This document shows, piece after piece, positions 8,314 to 15,888 of a DNA stretch of 64,000 nt (the stretch's first letter is position 1; every line of letters starts with the position of its first letter). A model generated the notes under the pieces. That model was not told where the DNA came from and made no database searches. It saw only the letters and a program-made list of their open reading frames with translations. This DNA comes from Alphaproteobacteria bacterium (GTDB lineage: Bacteria > Pseudomonadota > Alphaproteobacteria > Rhizobiales > OSC116): NCBI GenBank assembly GCA_002400495.2, contig NVQL02000013.1:1-64000 (forward strand). The letters are read 5' to 3'. Both the position numbers and the translations under genes were made by a program.

Positions 8314-9159
8314 TTATTTTTTGAATTCTTTGTTGGCGTCGAAACCAGCCAAACCCGAATATTTGTCATTTTCAAGAACTGCTATGCCGGCCATTTCGGT
8401 GCCATAATATCCATAGAATCCACCGCTCATTTCGCCTGATAGGCTTTGCGTAAGACCCATGCTGGTGTTTAATGTCTCGTCGGTGGTGATTGTTGCGGTA
8501 AATTTATCTCCAGCAATGACACCAGAGGTGATATCGGCACCGCCATCAAGTATGATATCTTCTTGCTGGTCATTATCCCAAGTTTTAACGTCGTAAAAAC
8601 TGCCTGCAATGCTGTTATTATTGAAATCTACTTCCAATTCTATATCGCCGTAAAAACTTGATTGATCATTAAATGGGTTAGTTTTATTACGCATGCTGCC
8701 GCTAAGTCTACCTTCATAAGTGGCAACAATATCGGTTGGCATTTTCACAGGTTTATCGCCATTAATCACATAGCCTTGTTCATAATTATCATCATGCCCA
8801 ATGCCGACATACCATATTTGCACGCCCTTATGATGCCGATTTAGTAAATCAATATAAATGTCATCAACATCGCTATCATCATCTATTTTTTTACGAAATC
8901 GGTTTTTATTGTTGCCATCTGGGTTTTCTAAATCAGTTTTATCAAATTTATACTTTTTGTCACTAATGGTGACTTCAACTTCACTTTCAGCAATTTTAAC
9001 CACATTAGCTTTGGTTGAACTTATTGAGATTTTATCGGTGAGCAATAAGCCGGTATAACCAAGGTTTATTTTCTCTGGCGCAGTTGTGGTTGTTCCGCTT
9101 GCCACTAAAGTAATAGCTGCTAAACTTACCAGCCCCGATTTTAAAATGAAGTTTTTCAT
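8314..9159 (-). CDS. TbpB-like secreted protein with lost lipobox cysteine
   Basis: 281 residues, related to the lipoprotein just downstream. Both start MKN, carry a K-Y-F/E-F-like strand pair (ISDKKYKFDKTDLE here, IDGKTYEFSKADLD there) and end with a GxxGYYGxE motif (GGFYGYYGTEMAGIAVLEND). The signal peptide (MKNFILKSGLVSLAAITLVA) leads to Ser21 where the neighbour has its lipidated cysteine. The codon is AGC at 9099-9097, one base from TGC. It is therefore predicted to be non-lipidated, either a soluble Slam cargo (haemophilin-type haemophores are known soluble Slam substrates) or a mutated lipoprotein. GAGGGTT precedes the ATG. It is probably the first gene of the operon. Confidence 0.75.
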   Translation of the reverse strand: MKNFILKSGLVSLAAITLVASGTTTTAPEKINLGYTGLLLTDKISISSTKANVVKIAESEVEVTISDKKYKFDKTDLENPDGNNKNRFRKKIDDDSDVDDIYIDLLNRHHKGVQIWYVGIGHDDNYEQGYVINGDKPVKMPTDIVATYEGRLSGSMRNKTNPFNDQSSFYGDIELEVDFNNNSIAGSFYDVKTWDNDQQEDIILDGGADITSGVIAGDKFTATITTDETLNTSMGLTQSLSGEMSGGFYGYYGTEMAGIAVLENDKYSGLAGFDANKEFKK

Positions 9160-9324
9160 AAAAGAACCCTCGTTTTTGATAGATTATAACTAGGCCAAGT
9201 GCTTAAACTGGCGCTTGGCTTTACATTTATTTATGTAGTGCAACTGAGTATAAGCGGGCTTTACAGCGGGGCAACCTATCGAAAACGATACTTATTAGCA
9301 TTTAAATGTATAAATTATGATGTT

Positions 9325-10086
9325 TTATAACTGAATGTGACCATCGCAAATGGCAACGGCTAAAGCCTGCTCACGGGTATGAGCATTTAGCTTTTTACGT
9401 GCCGATATGATATGCTTGCGTACGGTAATTTCGGCAATGTTTAACTTGTCGGCAATGGCCTCATTTCTGAGCCCCGCAGCTAGCCAAGAAAAAACTTCGC
9501 CTTCTTTGGAGGTTATTGTTTTTTGGCCTACACTAAACACGCCTTCTTGGTTTTTATCTCCAGGAATGCCTATATTTACAGATATAATAGACGCTAAAAG
9601 TCTCATTTCATTAAATGGCAATGCTTTTTGAAATTCCTCGACCGACAAATCGCTGCAGATGGAAATAAGCTTATGCGTGTTGTGTGCATTGCCAGCAAAA
9701 TTCAATCCAAATACAGAATTGTAGCCAGTTCCAACCAAACCATGGTTCAAATCTAGTAACTTAGTATCATCAGTGTCTTTTTTAGTTAAACTGCCAGCAC
9801 GCAACGTTGTAAATGCGTTGGTCACATTTATCGATTGATACAATGGATCGCTGGTATAAAAACCTTCCGCTAAATAATCGTTTAACCAATCCTCATTCAT
9901 TGAGCTGCGGGCCCAAGTGATAGTTTTATTGGGTGTAGACGTCGTAATATTAAGCGCATTGCCGCCAACTTCAGTCACCAAACGATTGGCCAAGTGCCAC
10001 ATAGATTCTTGATCATCTAATAATGAAAATTGCTCAATGGCGTTATCTATAAAGTTTAAAAATTTTGAATCCACCCTTTTCGCCAA
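9325..10086 (-). CDS. LuxR-family regulator with autoinducer-binding-type domain
   Basis: 253 residues. Residues 20-160 resemble the autoinducer-binding domain (WARSSMNEDWLNDYLAEGFYTSDPLYQ, LNHGLVGTGYNSVFGLNFAG). Residues 185-253 are a LuxR-type HTH (TSKEGEVFSWLAAGLRNEAIADKLNIAEITVRKHIISARKKL). The position of the WxxxY-like and DPxxQ residues fits quorum-sensing regulators, but no LuxI synthase is in the window, so it may be an orphan ('solo') receptor. It is divergent from the broken hydrolase gene. The 20-bp palindrome at 10175-10194 lies in the shared upstream region and is a candidate binding site. Confidence 0.85.
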   Translation of the reverse strand: MAKRVDSKFLNFIDNAIEQFSLLDDQESMWHLANRLVTEVGGNALNITTSTPNKTITWARSSMNEDWLNDYLAEGFYTSDPLYQSINVTNAFTTLRAGSLTKKDTDDTKLLDLNHGLVGTGYNSVFGLNFAGNAHNTHKLISICSDLSVEEFQKALPFNEMRLLASIISVNIGIPGDKNQEGVFSVGQKTITSKEGEVFSWLAAGLRNEAIADKLNIAEITVRKHIISARKKLNAHTREQALAVAICDGHIQL

Positions 10087-10174
10087 TCTAGTTTTGAAAA
10101 TCTGTAATAATATATTTATGTATTCGCTTATTTTTTACTTACGATTAAGTTATAATCGACAACTAAAAGCTGCG

Positions 10175-10194
10175 CATGATACAAATGAATCATG
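10175..10194. promoter_or_regulatory. 20-bp palindrome, candidate lux-box-like operator
   Basis: CATGAT and ATCATG form perfect 6-bp arms around an 8-base centre. The total length is 20 bp, like lux boxes. It lies between the divergent LuxR-type gene (start 10086) and the hydrolase gene (start about 10235). Binding is inferred from position and symmetry only. Confidence 0.45.
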
Positions 10195-10234
10195 AGAAAA
10201 AAATAATATACTATAATTTAAGTTGAAATGAATT

Positions 10235-11801
10235 TTGGCTACAGCTTTACATTTTCTTGATGCTGACAAATTAGGGTTATACTTTATGCCTTCAAATCCA
10301 ATAGAATCCGCAGAAAAAGATATTTTGAATTTTCTTGGCGAAGAGGCCACGAAAGAATTTTACACAAACCAAAATGCAACTATAAATCACCAGAATTTAC
10401 AACGAATTATTATCGATAAAACTGGAAAGCTCATACTGGTTGAAGGCGATATTAAACTGTTTAATGAAGTGCTAACCACAGAAAATTTGCAACTCATATT
10501 TGAACAAAATATCGGTTTTATGCGTAGCGGAGATGCATTAATTATATGCCGATCACAATCATTGATAGATGATATGGAGCTATCTGAACTTGTCTATATA
10601 ACGCCTGACATGATCACAAAATCTATAGATGATTTAAAGCCATTAGGTATAATCACCAATGCTGAATATAGCTTATTGCTTGACCTACTGACAGGACTTT
10701 CGACCAAAGAAACGGCACTTAAAGATGGTGCATCATATCATACCAGACGAAACCAAGTTAAATCTTTAACTGAGAAATTGTCAGTAAGTGGTCAAACGGA
10801 GCTTATACGCAATGTAATCGCAAGCATGTTTTCAGTGGCGTTTAAAGTAAAGGAAGTTGGTGATGTTGAGGCTAAAGATGTTGCTGGTGAATATTTAGAT
10901 AAGGTGATATTGAGTGCTTATCGTTTTCACAAGATCCAGTTACCAGATAATGAAACGATAAGAGCGATTGATTTTGGACCCATTGGTGGTGACCCAGTCA
11001 TTATTTGCCACGGTTCTTTTTTATCATTCTTCCCAAGTAGCTCTGACGATTGATTGTATGAAAATAATATGCGCATACTCATGCCCTTGCGCCCTGGTTG
11101 CCTTGAAATCCTAGACAGCCTATATGATGGTGATGAATATCTATCAAAATCCGTTACTGCCATTGACCAGATAATAAGTATATTTGCTCTGCAAAAGCCC
11201 ACTCTAATGGCAATCACATCTGGCGTGTTTGTGGGCTTGGAATATGCACGAATGCATGGTGAGAAAATCAGAAAACTAGTTATGACCTCTTCGTCTCATT
11301 TTGGAGCCATAAAAAACAACTCACGTAAAAAAATGCTCAGAGGATTTATGACACTCAAACCATTAAACCAGATGATCATAAAAAAGCTTGCTGATTTTTA
11401 CGCGTATAAAATGCGTGATCCAGAAACAACATTGCGAATGCTCCTTTCAATCCACGAGGGAAGTGAATATGACCAATATATATAAAACGACTTTTTCGAG
11501 ATATAACGCTCATGCTGCTTTCTTGGACTGTATAAAAACTGGGTGGCGATCATTTTATATGAACGGCCTTATCGATCGGGATCGAATTTGGAATGAGCTT
11601 GAATATATTACTTGCCCCGTTTTAATGGTTCGCGGAAAAGAAAACCCCGTTGATAAAATTGAAGATATACGCTTGACCCAGCAAAAATTACCAAACAGCC
11701 AACTGATTGAAGTTGAAAATAGAGGGCAATATTTGGTATTTAAAGAATTTGGTGATTTTTTTAAATATGCGCTGGTTGATTTTGAACCCGAAGATGCTTG
11801 A
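10235..11801 (+). pseudogene. HTH-alpha/beta hydrolase fusion protein, broken by a stop and a frameshift
   Basis: Read through, this would be about 520 residues. The N-terminal 200 residues contain a LuxR-like HTH region (LTNAEYSLLLDLLTGLSTKETALKDGASYHTRRNQVKSL). After that comes an alpha/beta hydrolase: DPVIICHGS (oxyanion strand), then FALQKPTLMAITSGVFVGLEYA (nucleophile-elbow region, lacking the usual GxSxG) and a C-terminal part with CPVLMVRGKENPVDKIED. An in-frame TGA at 11051-11053 interrupts it (probably a former TGG Trp), and a frameshift lies near the AATATATATA run at 11473-11484, after which the frame used ends at 11801. The apparent start is TTG 10235; ATG 10286 is an alternative. 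With two lesions, it is probably decaying. Confidence 0.7.
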
Positions 11802-11814
11802 ATGTTTGGTTCGG

Positions 11815-12600
11815 TTAGCAGTGTAACTTTAGCCAATTGAGGCCTGCAATGGTTTCGCCTGCGGGGGTATATTCGCATCCTATGAAACCTTCATAATTGA
11901 TTTCGGCTAGAGCTTGGCGGACTGCAGTGAAATCTATGGTGCCGCTGCCTGGTTCGTGGCGGTTTGGGACATCGGCTATGTGAATGTGTGATATTATGTC
12001 GGCATATTGGTGAATGGTTGCAATTGGGTCATCGCCTACTGATACGGTGTGGAAAATATCTAGTAGAAGGCCGATGTTTTTATGGCCTACTTGTTTTATT
12101 ACGGCGGCGGATTCTGCGGCGGTTGATAGGTAGTAATTTGGTACGGAGACGGGGTTCATGGCCTCGACTATTATTTGAATGCCGCGTTGTTCGGCTTGGG
12201 TGGCGGCGTAGTTTAGGTTTTCTAAGTAACAATCTTGATGTTCGTTGGTGCGCTGTTGTTGTGGCATGACACCTGCCATGGCGTGCAGCATTTTAACGCC
12301 GATGGTTTCGGCATAGTCTAAGCCTTCGGCGACTGAGGCTTTGAATTCAGCGCGCCTGTTGGGCAGGATGGCGATGCCTTTTTCGCCTGCTGCGGCGTTG
12401 CCTGATTTTAAGCCGAATTGTACATATGGTAATTCGATGCGTTTGAGCCATTCGGCCATTTCAGTGGCTGGTACGGCATAGGGGGATGGGGCTTCGACGG
12501 CAGAAAAACCGCTAGAGGCGGCAAGGACGAAGCGTTTTTCGAATTCAACCTCGGTGAATAAATAGCCTAAATGGGCGCTGTATTTGGGCTTGAAATTCAT
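11815..12600 (-). CDS. otnI: 2-oxo-tetronate isomerase (hydroxypyruvate isomerase family)
   Basis: 261-residue xylose-isomerase-like TIM barrel of the Hyi/OtnI family. Visible motifs are FTEVEFEKRFVLAASSGFSAVE at the N-terminus, IIVEAMNP (metal Glu), GLLLDIFHT (Asp, His), HIHIADVPNRHEPGSG (the His and Arg of the family) and IGCEYTP (last metal Glu). In acid-sugar catabolism OtnI converts 2-oxo-tetronate to 3-oxo-tetronate. It is the last gene of the minus-strand tetronate operon, 9 bp after otnC. GGAGAAAACC precedes the ATG. Hydroxypyruvate isomerase is the alternative reading, but the otnK/otnC neighbours favour OtnI. Confidence 0.85.
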   Translation of the reverse strand: MNFKPKYSAHLGYLFTEVEFEKRFVLAASSGFSAVEAPSPYAVPATEMAEWLKRIELPYVQFGLKSGNAAAGEKGIAILPNRRAEFKASVAEGLDYAETIGVKMLHAMAGVMPQQQRTNEHQDCYLENLNYAATQAEQRGIQIIVEAMNPVSVPNYYLSTAAESAAVIKQVGHKNIGLLLDIFHTVSVGDDPIATIHQYADIISHIHIADVPNRHEPGSGTIDFTAVRQALAEINYEGFIGCEYTPAGETIAGLNWLKLHC

Positions 12601-12609
12601 GGTTTTCTC

Positions 12610-13251
12610 CTAACTTGGAAAGGCTTTATTTAGTTCTGCGATTTGTTCGGGGGTGAGTGGGCTGGTTTTATGTTGTGCCAATAGTAGGAATATTTTGGCG
12701 GTTTCTTCTAATTCTTCGTATGCCCAAGTTGCATCGTTAAGTGATTTACCTGCTACAATTGGGCCGTGGTTGGCGAGTAGCATGGCGTGGCTATGTTTGC
12801 TGGTTATGCGCACTGCATCGGCCAAAGCTTTATCGCCCGGGCGGTAATAAGGCACTAGTGGGAGTTTGCCGATTTTCATTTGTTGATAGGCGGTTAGGGT
12901 GGGCAAAATATTATCGGGGTTTTTGTGACACATGCAGCTGATTGCCACGCAATGGGTGGAATGTAAGTGCACAATGGCGCGGGCGGTTGGGCGTTCTTCG
13001 TAGACAGCTAGGTGGAAAAAGGCTTCTTTTGAGGGTTTATCGCCAGCTAGTAATGTCGCGCCATCTGGTGCGACATGGCTTATGCGGGCTGGGTCTAGAT
13101 GGCCTAGTGAGCTGTTGGTGGGGGTGATGAGGAATGAGCCATCGTCTAGGCGTTGGGATAGATTGCCTGCGCTGCCATGGGCTAGTTGGCGATTGTATAG
13201 GATTTCGCCCACGCGGGTGATTTCATCGCGGGCTTTGGTGTTTTCACTCAT
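12610..13251 (-). CDS. otnC: 3-oxo-tetronate 4-phosphate decarboxylase (class II aldolase family)
   Basis: 213 residues, the class II aldolase/adducin fold. The start is GEILYNRQLAHGSAGNLSQRL. Metal ligands are HLHSTHCVAIS (two His) and LLANHGPIV (His), and the usual Glu is seen in KPSKEAFFHL. In the OtnK pathway this enzyme decarboxylates 3-oxo-tetronate 4-phosphate to dihydroxyacetone phosphate. The gene overlaps the otnK stop by 8 bases, so translation is probably coupled. L-fuculose-phosphate aldolase is the generic alternative. Confidence 0.85.
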   Translation of the reverse strand: MSENTKARDEITRVGEILYNRQLAHGSAGNLSQRLDDGSFLITPTNSSLGHLDPARISHVAPDGATLLAGDKPSKEAFFHLAVYEERPTARAIVHLHSTHCVAISCMCHKNPDNILPTLTAYQQMKIGKLPLVPYYRPGDKALADAVRITSKHSHAMLLANHGPIVAGKSLNDATWAYEELEETAKIFLLLAQHKTSPLTPEQIAELNKAFPS

Positions 13252-14521
13252 TTGGACTGCCTTTTAACATTGTGACTGCGCGGGCGAAAAAATCATCGCC
13301 GCCGAAATTTCCTGATTTTAATGCTAGCGCGATTCCGCGTTGTTCGGCAATTAATATCGGCACGCCTGGGTCTATTTCTATGCCGATTTTTAGTGCGCCA
13401 AGATTTAGCGCTTGGCTGACTGCGCCTGAAGTTTCGCCGCCTGCTACGACCAGCCGCGTGACGCCATTGGCGACCAATTGTTTGGCGGTGTCGGCGAATA
13501 GGTTATCTAATTTTTCGGAGACTTGTTGTTTGCCGAATTTGGCTTGGATGGCGGTGACTTGTTGTGGGGTGCCTGATGAGTATATGAGAGGTTTATTGCC
13601 GAAATTGCTTTGGATGAAATCGCAAAAGGTGGTGACATTCATACTGCCATCCATGACTTTATTTATGTCTATTGCCAATGTTGGGTGGTTTTTTGCGTGT
13701 ATTTCGACTTGTTTGAGCGTTGCGCCTGAGCATGAGCCAGCTAGAATGGCTTCGGGGCCGCTCATGGCGTATGGGGTTGGGGCGCTGCCTTTGGCTTTGC
13801 CTTGGGCGATGAAATTGGCGGGTAGGCCGATGGCGATGCCTGAGCCGCCTGTGAGTAGTTTTGCTGTCGCGGCGGCTTTGCCGAGAATGATTAGATCTTC
13901 ATCGGTTGCGGCATCGCAAATGACTAATGTTTCGCCTTGTTCGGCGGCTGTGGCCAATGCGGCTTGCACGGCCTTTGTGCCTTGGCGGACGATGTTGCAC
14001 GCCACTAGGCCGACAGTGTCTTGGCATTGTTGTTGTGTCCAGCGGCATAAATTGGCGTCTGTCATTGGGGTTTGCGGGTGGTTTTGCATGCCGCTTTCGT
14101 TGAGCAAGGTGTCATTTACAAATAGGTGGCCTTGGTGGACTGTGCGGCCAACTGTGGGGAATGCGGGGCAAACAATGACGCCTTTTACGCCTAATTTATG
14201 CGCTAGGGCTTCGCCGACTTGGCCGATATTGCCTGCGGGTGATGAATCGAATGTTGAGCAATATTTAAAGATGATTTGCTCGCAACCTTGTGCCAATAGC
14301 CACTCTAGGGCAGCTAGTGATTGTTCGATGGCTTCGGCTGAGGGGATGGAGCGGCTTTTTAGGGATACGACTCCGACTTCTACATCAGACGGGGCGTCAT
14401 TATTGGGTATGTCGAAAAACTGTGAAACGACAAGCCCTGAATTTTCGCCCATGCCTTTGGCTAGGGTGTTGGCTATGTCACTTGCGCCTGTATAATCGTC
14501 GGCAATCACTCCAATTAACAT
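13244..14521 (-). CDS. otnK: 3-oxo-tetronate kinase (four-carbon acid sugar kinase, DUF1537)
   Basis: 425 residues, the normal length for the family. The N-terminal sugar-binding domain starts MLIGVIADDYTGASDIAN (the conserved ADDxTGA) and continues with IIFKYCSTFDSSPAGNIGQVGEAL. The C-terminal nucleotide-binding domain has LAGSCSGATLKQVE and RLVVAGGETSGAVSQAL (the GGxT/SG motif). OtnK phosphorylates 3-oxo-tetronate at C4. It lies between the racemase gene (13 bp gap) and otnC (overlap). GGAGGTCAAAAAA gives a strong ribosome site for the ATG at 14521. Confidence 0.9.
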   Translation of the reverse strand: MLIGVIADDYTGASDIANTLAKGMGENSGLVVSQFFDIPNNDAPSDVEVGVVSLKSRSIPSAEAIEQSLAALEWLLAQGCEQIIFKYCSTFDSSPAGNIGQVGEALAHKLGVKGVIVCPAFPTVGRTVHQGHLFVNDTLLNESGMQNHPQTPMTDANLCRWTQQQCQDTVGLVACNIVRQGTKAVQAALATAAEQGETLVICDAATDEDLIILGKAAATAKLLTGGSGIAIGLPANFIAQGKAKGSAPTPYAMSGPEAILAGSCSGATLKQVEIHAKNHPTLAIDINKVMDGSMNVTTFCDFIQSNFGNKPLIYSSGTPQQVTAIQAKFGKQQVSEKLDNLFADTAKQLVANGVTRLVVAGGETSGAVSQALNLGALKIGIEIDPGVPILIAEQRGIALALKSGNFGGDDFFARAVTMLKGSPNE

Positions 14522-14534
14522 TTTTTTGACCTCC

Positions 14535-15191
14535 TCAAAATAGATTTTTCATGGCTAGAACAGCTGCGTCTGGGGCTGATAGAACGGGGACTGAAACTGC
14601 GGCTTTGACCGCTTGCATGGCGCGCGATGTTGAAAAATGTGCGAGCATTATGGCGTCATACGCGGCGAATTTGGGTGCGGCTTCGCCGATGAGGCGATTG
14701 TGGGTTTCGGCATCGCCGCCTTTGAGGGCATCGATGGCATCTGGCACGACATAGACGTCTAATGTTGCGGTGCTGCCTTGCTCCGTTGCGAGTTGTTTAA
14801 ATTCTTGTTGCATGGTTGGCACTGCGGGCGCAAAAGTTGCTAGCATGGCGATTTTATTGCCTGCTTTTAGTGCGGCTTTGAACATGGCTTCATTGGGTTT
14901 TAGCACTGGGATTGGTAAAATATCGGCCATGGTTTCGATAGCGGGGCCGAAGGCTGAACAGGTGACTAGAATGCCATCTGCGCCCATTGCGTGGCCATAT
15001 TTGCCAAAGTTTACGAAACGCTGGCTTAGTTCTGGGCTTAATTCTGCGCCTTCTTTGGCGCGGTCGGCTGAGAGGCCGTCATCGAGCAGGTTGATGGCTT
15101 CGGCTTCTGGCCAGAGGCATGCCATTGAGCTTAAGATGGGATCCATTGCTACTGGGGTGGCGTGGAATAGGACGATACGTGGTTTGGTCAT
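14535..15191 (-). CDS. aspartate/glutamate-racemase-family protein
   Basis: 218 residues of the Asp/Glu/hydantoin racemase superfamily. The two catalytic cysteines should be in GADGILVTCSAFGPAIE (first Cys clear) and the second near DAIMLAHFSTSRAMQA, where no Cys is seen (Phe-Ser instead). That is an oddity: it may not be a two-cysteine racemase. The ATG is directly abutted to the stop of the upstream SBP gene (TAA ATG), so it is translated with it. In the tetronate operon it could interconvert stereoisomers or act on a related diacid; the substrate is not known. Confidence 0.7.
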   Translation of the reverse strand: MTKPRIVLFHATPVAMDPILSSMACLWPEAEAINLLDDGLSADRAKEGAELSPELSQRFVNFGKYGHAMGADGILVTCSAFGPAIETMADILPIPVLKPNEAMFKAALKAGNKIAMLATFAPAVPTMQQEFKQLATEQGSTATLDVYVVPDAIDALKGGDAETHNRLIGEAAPKFAAYDAIMLAHFSTSRAMQAVKAAVSVPVLSAPDAAVLAMKNLF

Positions 15192-15887
15192 TTAAAAATC
15201 CAATCTCGAGGTTAGGCCGCCTGCTAAATAGGCGTTATGGGCGTATTCTGAGGTTAGGTGGTCGATGAATTTTTGGGCATTTTCTGGTTGTTTGGCGTCT
15301 GCAAATATGCCTGCTGAAAAATCTGTCCATAATTGTATGGCTTCGGGTAATGGGCCAACAATTGTGACGCCATCTACGGTCATTAGTTCGCTGATTTGTT
15401 GGATGGCTATGTCGGCATTGCCGTTCATAATTTGCTCAGCGGTAAAGCCTTCGGGGATTATTGTGGCTTTGGCGTTTACCTCATCGGCAATGCCTAGTTT
15501 TTTGATGGCTTCGGCAAAATATATACCGCTGGCGCCGCCGCGTGAATAGGCGACTGAGCGTGCTGCTAGCATGGCGGCTTTGAAAGCATCTGGGGTTGAG
15601 ATGTCGGGTGATTGTGCGCCGTTTTTAACGGCTATGCCGATGCCTGCGCGGGCTACTTTTTGTACGCTGCTGGCTATGACATTGCCCTGCTCGACTAATT
15701 TTGCCATGGGTTTATCGATTAGAATTACGGCATCGGCTTTTTCTTGGTTTTCAATGCGGGTCATTAATACTGTGGTTGGGTTCCAGCTCACATCTGGCGT
15801 GATACCGTATTTTTTGGCGAATTCGGGTAGGATTTGGGCTTCTAGCGCCACTTTTACCGCTAAGGTGCTCATCACGGTCAGTTTCAT
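15192..15887 (-). CDS. ModA-like substrate-binding protein without a signal peptide
   Basis: 232 residues resembling a type-2 periplasmic binding protein (ModA/SBP_bac_11: MKLTVMSTLAVKVALEAQILPEF; later SRGGASGIYFAEAIKKLGI and GNADIAIQQISELMTVDGV). There is no hydrophobic N-terminus, so it should stay in the cytoplasm. The ATG at 15887 has AAGGAA six bases upstream; the start at 15902 would lie within the lldD gene end. Its place between lldD and a racemase suggests it is not a classic transporter part. It could bind a pathway intermediate or act as an enzyme or sensor. No permease of the molybdate type is near. Confidence 0.6.
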   Translation of the reverse strand: MKLTVMSTLAVKVALEAQILPEFAKKYGITPDVSWNPTTVLMTRIENQEKADAVILIDKPMAKLVEQGNVIASSVQKVARAGIGIAVKNGAQSPDISTPDAFKAAMLAARSVAYSRGGASGIYFAEAIKKLGIADEVNAKATIIPEGFTAEQIMNGNADIAIQQISELMTVDGVTIVGPLPEAIQLWTDFSAGIFADAKQPENAQKFIDHLTSEYAHNAYLAGGLTSRLDF

Positions 15888-15888
15888 G

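Noticed and set aside
13272-14495. A 407-codon open frame on the plus strand
   Set aside because: It is the antisense shadow of otnK, has no recognisable family, and otnK has full motifs and a strong ribosome site.
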